Origin: JASTVH01 sp042862465 | GTDB lineage: Bacteria > Pseudomonadota > Gammaproteobacteria > Pseudomonadales > Oleiphilaceae | Direction: 5' to 3' | Length of the DNA: 8,996 nucleotides | Assembly: GCA_042862465.1 (NCBI GenBank) | Contig: JASTVH010000024.1 | Location: forward strand, 1 to 8,996 | In this document: positions 7,168-8,996 of the stretch, piece by piece | How the letters are laid out: every line of letters starts with the position of its first letter | Numbering within the stretch: the first letter of the stretch is position 1 | Notes under the pieces: model-generated | The model's input: the letters and a program-made list of their open reading frames with translations, nothing else | Database searches by the model: none | What the model was told of the DNA's origin: nothing | Position numbers and translations under genes: made by a program

Positions 7168-7188
7168 GCCTCCGTGGCCTCGCCAGGG

Positions 7189-8412
7189 CTAAAAAAGGCC
7201 CTTGCCGCGATCAATGTATTCCGAACGGTATCTTTGCACCCCGTTCAGTGCTTCATTGAGATTCACTTCTGTCGCACCGTTCGGCACGTTAAAGAAGCCG
7301 CCGGCGGTGGCCCGAATAAAGTCGGCCGCTACCGGGTTCTCTTTCTCCACGTCTCCCAGCCAATCGAGATCCTTGGTCTGGAAAGACAGGAACATCCCCT
7401 TCTTCGGATCCGTGATATAGCGATCGCCGTTAATCTCTTCGACTTCGCCTATCGGGAAACTTTCATAGATATCCAAATCAAAACATGAATCGATACCCAA
7501 AACTCTGCAGTCTTTCGCATAAACGTAAATGTCACCGCCCGGGCAGTTAAAGAGAGAACAGTTTGGGACTTCGATCTCAGAACTGGAGCCCCAACCAATC
7601 AGATTCTTCACGGACCAACGTGTAAAGGCACTGGCACCTTCGAGGGTAAACTTCTCACCGTCCGGGATGCCAATGTGCTCAGCACGAACCGGATCCAGAG
7701 ACCCAACATCCGGATCATTGTCATCCCCTTTTACCAATTTAGCTTTGGTGCTCAGGGGGCTACTGCCTTCGAGCAACGGGGTCAAAAGAACGATTAATTG
7801 GTCGAACAGGTTACCGTCGGAATCGGCGTTACTGAGCCCTTCACCATGGTCAATAATATCAACATTGACATTGCCAGTGAGGGTTTCGATGTTACCGGAC
7901 AGGATACCCTTGGCCTCGCCATACCCAATCCGGACCCCCACCACCTCATTGGAGTCCTCATCGTAGGCAAATTCGATAAACGGATCCTTGATCTGGAAGG
8001 GGACGATTTCACCTTCGCTATAGGGCTGGCCATTCGGCTTGAGCATGCGCGGGGCATCCGGGTGGTCGGAGTAGTAATCACTGTTCTGGATGTAACCCAG
8101 ACCGAAATTCTTTACCAACACATCAGAGGTGCCGGCCTTTTCATTCTCCCCACCGGTGGCACTATCATCACGCTCATAACGACCGAGCTCCAGCACGTCG
8201 GCATTCGACTGGATTTCGATATCCATCCCTAAATTGATTCGCGTATAAGATGTGCTGTTGTCCACCGAGGGATGGTATTGCCGATCGATTGACACAAAAG
8301 CCTGACCGGTCACCTCAGACATCGCCGCATCATCCATGGCCTTAAGTTCCGCATGGGCGCCGGTTGTAACGGCACTCAAAAGCAGAATCGATAGGAACTT
8401 CCGAGTTGACAT
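7189..8412 (-). CDS. FilA/DUF6160-like secreted protein (407 aa)
   Basis: First gene of the operon. The signal peptide (1-21) ends in AHA-EL, followed by ELKAMDDAAMSEVTGQ (22-37). The central region PFQIKDPFIEFAYD...VVGVRIGYGEAKGILSGNI (about 138-175) and the near-C-terminal FLSFQTKDLDWLGD (341-354) are what I remember from proteins annotated as FilA or DUF6160, putative pilus-related secreted proteins of Acinetobacter, Pseudomonas and marine gammaproteobacteria. This assignment is from memory and was not searched. Four cysteines lie in two close pairs (C285/C290 and C302/C310), consistent with disulfides. Acidic loops such as NADSDGN (195-201) and GDDNDPD (229-235) are present. The ATG has AAGGGG (8421-8426) eight bases upstream. 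The gene is preceded by ~470 bp of leader with a repeated palindrome and followed 21 bp later by the next family member. Confidence 0.9.
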   Translation of the reverse strand: MSTRKFLSILLLSAVTTGAHAELKAMDDAAMSEVTGQAFVSIDRQYHPSVDNSTSYTRINLGMDIEIQSNADVLELGRYERDDSATGGENEKAGTSDVLVKNFGLGYIQNSDYYSDHPDAPRMLKPNGQPYSEGEIVPFQIKDPFIEFAYDEDSNEVVGVRIGYGEAKGILSGNIETLTGNVNVDIIDHGEGLSNADSDGNLFDQLIVLLTPLLEGSSPLSTKAKLVKGDDNDPDVGSLDPVRAEHIGIPDGEKFTLEGASAFTRWSVKNLIGWGSSSEIEVPNCSLFNCPGGDIYVYAKDCRVLGIDSCFDLDIYESFPIGEVEEINGDRYITDPKKGMFLSFQTKDLDWLGDVEKENPVAADFIRATAGGFFNVPNGATEVNLNEALNGVQRYRSEYIDRGKGLF

Positions 8413-8519
8413 TCTTGTTACCCCTTGCGCTCTGAGCTCGCTGCTGGTGTTCTTCCGGACGTCCTTGTTGATTGGAATGTCTCTTGTTATTGCCCGGTGA
8501 AGCTTCTTTCTTCTTATAC

Positions 8520-8541
8520 TTGTCAGACAATTCTAACAGCT
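8520..8541. repeat. Palindromic operator-like element, copy 1 (proximal)
   Basis: Plus strand TTGTCAGACAAT, four variable bases, then ACAGCT. The core TTGTC-A-GACAA is a perfect 5-bp dyad and fits the published consensus of FadR-subfamily GntR regulators (TNGTNNNACNA). It lies ~108 bp above the first operon start codon, next to a -10-like hexamer. Regulator identity is inference. Confidence 0.6.
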
Positions 8542-8752
8542 CGGTAATAGTTCATTGTGCGAAAGGTCATATTTTGAGCACAGATTTACAAGATATTGCA
8601 GAGGCGCGCCGAAGAGGCCTATTTTGACAAGCATACCCAATTGACGCGGCGCAGGAAGGGGAACCTGGTTCTTCAAAAACAAATCCCTTTGCCAGGAAGC
8701 TAATGGAAACACACTGCACATCGGAAAATCTGAACAAATGAACAAGGATTCA

Positions 8753-8774
8753 TTGTCAGACAATCAAGACAGCT
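8753..8774. repeat. Palindromic operator-like element, copy 2 (distal)
   Basis: The same TTGTCAGACAAT-N4-ACAGCT arrangement, 233 bp from copy 1, with 18 of 22 bases identical (the four differences are the spacer). Here the dyad extends to 6 bp (ATTGTC-A-GACAAT, 8752-8764). It lies ~341 bp above the first operon start codon and ~105 bp below the rrn terminator. Confidence 0.6.
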
Positions 8775-8880
8775 GAATGGTAAAGGCGTCTACGACAATT
8801 GCTGGTGGCAAGCGCGTGATACCCGCTCTGTGGGCAGAAAATCTGCTGGCAGGATGTTCGTGAATCCGCTTTTCCAGGCA

Positions 8881-8916
8881 TAAAAAAACCCCGAGGCTCA
8901 AAGAACCTCGGGGTTT
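8881..8916 (-). terminator. Intrinsic terminator of the rRNA operon
   Basis: A perfect 11-bp GC-rich stem (CCTCGGGGTTT at 8906-8916 with its complement at 8886-8896) has a nine-base loop. On the minus strand it is followed by a run of seven T (8882-8888, partly within the stem). It lies ten bases beyond the 5S 3' end and is a textbook strong terminator. It separates rrn transcription from the operon below. Confidence 0.95.
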
Positions 8917-8925
8917 GGGATAGAA

Positions 8926-8996
8926 GCCTGACGATGACCTACTCTCACACGGCCAGAAGCCGCACTACCATCGGCGCTGAGCGGTTTCACTGCTGA
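8926..8996 (-). rRNA. rrf: 5S ribosomal RNA, 3' part (cut by window edge)
   Basis: The minus strand reads into the 5S 3' half: GTGAAAC, GCCGATGGTAGTG, GTGAGAGTAGGTCATCGTCAGGC, closely like the pseudomonad 5S consensus. The mature end is placed at about 8926 from the helix I strand TCGTCAGGC. About 71 of ~116-120 nt are present. It marks the end of an rRNA operon running into this window from the right. Confidence 0.95.

Larger units (their letters stand above)
8413..8880 (-). promoter_or_regulatory. Gene-free leader of the secreted-protein operon
   Basis: These 468 bp lie between the rrn terminator and the first operon gene and should hold the operon promoter. I see two copies of a palindromic element (8520-8541, 8753-8774). 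A -10-like TATAAG (8513-8518) abuts the first copy, but no canonical -35 lies 16-18 bp above it (AGCTGT is there instead). Also present are a purine-rich AAGAAGAAAGAAG stretch just downstream and a weak GCAGA/TCTGC hairpin (8834-8846). No convincing gene is visible; the small open frames here start with TTG, lack a Shine-Dalgarno and resemble nothing I know. Confidence 0.6.

Noticed and set aside
8342..8530. A 62-codon minus-strand frame beginning in the proximal repeat.
   Set aside because: TTG start without ribosome binding site, overlaps the well-supported start of the 407-aa gene in another frame, and is very polar and repetitive. Both TTG starts simply arise from the shared repeat.
8533..8763. 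A 76-codon open frame on the minus strand in the leader region.
   Set aside because: TTG start inside the distal repeat, no Shine-Dalgarno, no recognisable composition or family. It is better explained as chance in a regulatory region.

Overview
The window is from a gammaproteobacterial chromosome and is read almost entirely from the minus strand, from high to low coordinates. It opens with the 3' end of a 5S rRNA and a strong rrn terminator. It closes with birA, coaX, a SPOR-type protein, tRNA-Thr(TGT), tRNA-Tyr(GTA), tRNA-Gly(TCC), tRNA-Thr(GGT) and the start of tuf. The tRNA-tuf order is the one known from E. coli (thrU-tyrU-glyT-thrT-tufB). An rRNA operon followed by birA, coaX and a SPOR protein is the arrangement I recall from Pseudomonas and relatives. 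Marine relatives such as Marinobacter or other Oceanospirillales/Cellvibrionales-like bacteria fit, but I cannot name a genus.

Layout on the minus strand: 5S 3' end (8996-8926); intrinsic terminator (8916-8881); a ~470 bp gene-free leader holding two copies of a palindromic element (8880-8413); four consecutive secreted-protein genes of 407, 361, 181 and 737 codons (8412-3288); a hairpin terminator abutting the last stop codon; birA-coaX-SPOR joined by two ATGA overlaps (3177-705); a tRNA promoter overlapping the SPOR stop codon; four tRNAs (674-293); tuf (247 to the window edge).

The accessory part is the ~5 kb block between the rrn terminator and birA. All four proteins have a Sec signal peptide followed at once by the same short motif (E/D-L-x2-M/L-x4-M/L-S-E/G-V/I-x-G-Q/A), yet the rest of each protein is largely different. 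The first looks like the FilA/DUF6160-type family of putative pilus-related secreted proteins. The fourth is a cysteine-free, acidic, beta-rich protein that appears to be built from roughly 110-residue repeats. The second and fourth share an IGxLxVGD element. The block looks like one operon for a set of exported proteins that probably act together at the cell surface. That function is an inference; no catalytic motif is visible.

The housekeeping part makes biotin protein ligase/repressor, type III pantothenate kinase, a SPOR-like membrane protein, tRNAs and EF-Tu. The stable RNA-tuf unit seems to have its own sigma70 promoter with a GC-rich discriminator, as expected for a growth-rate-controlled unit.
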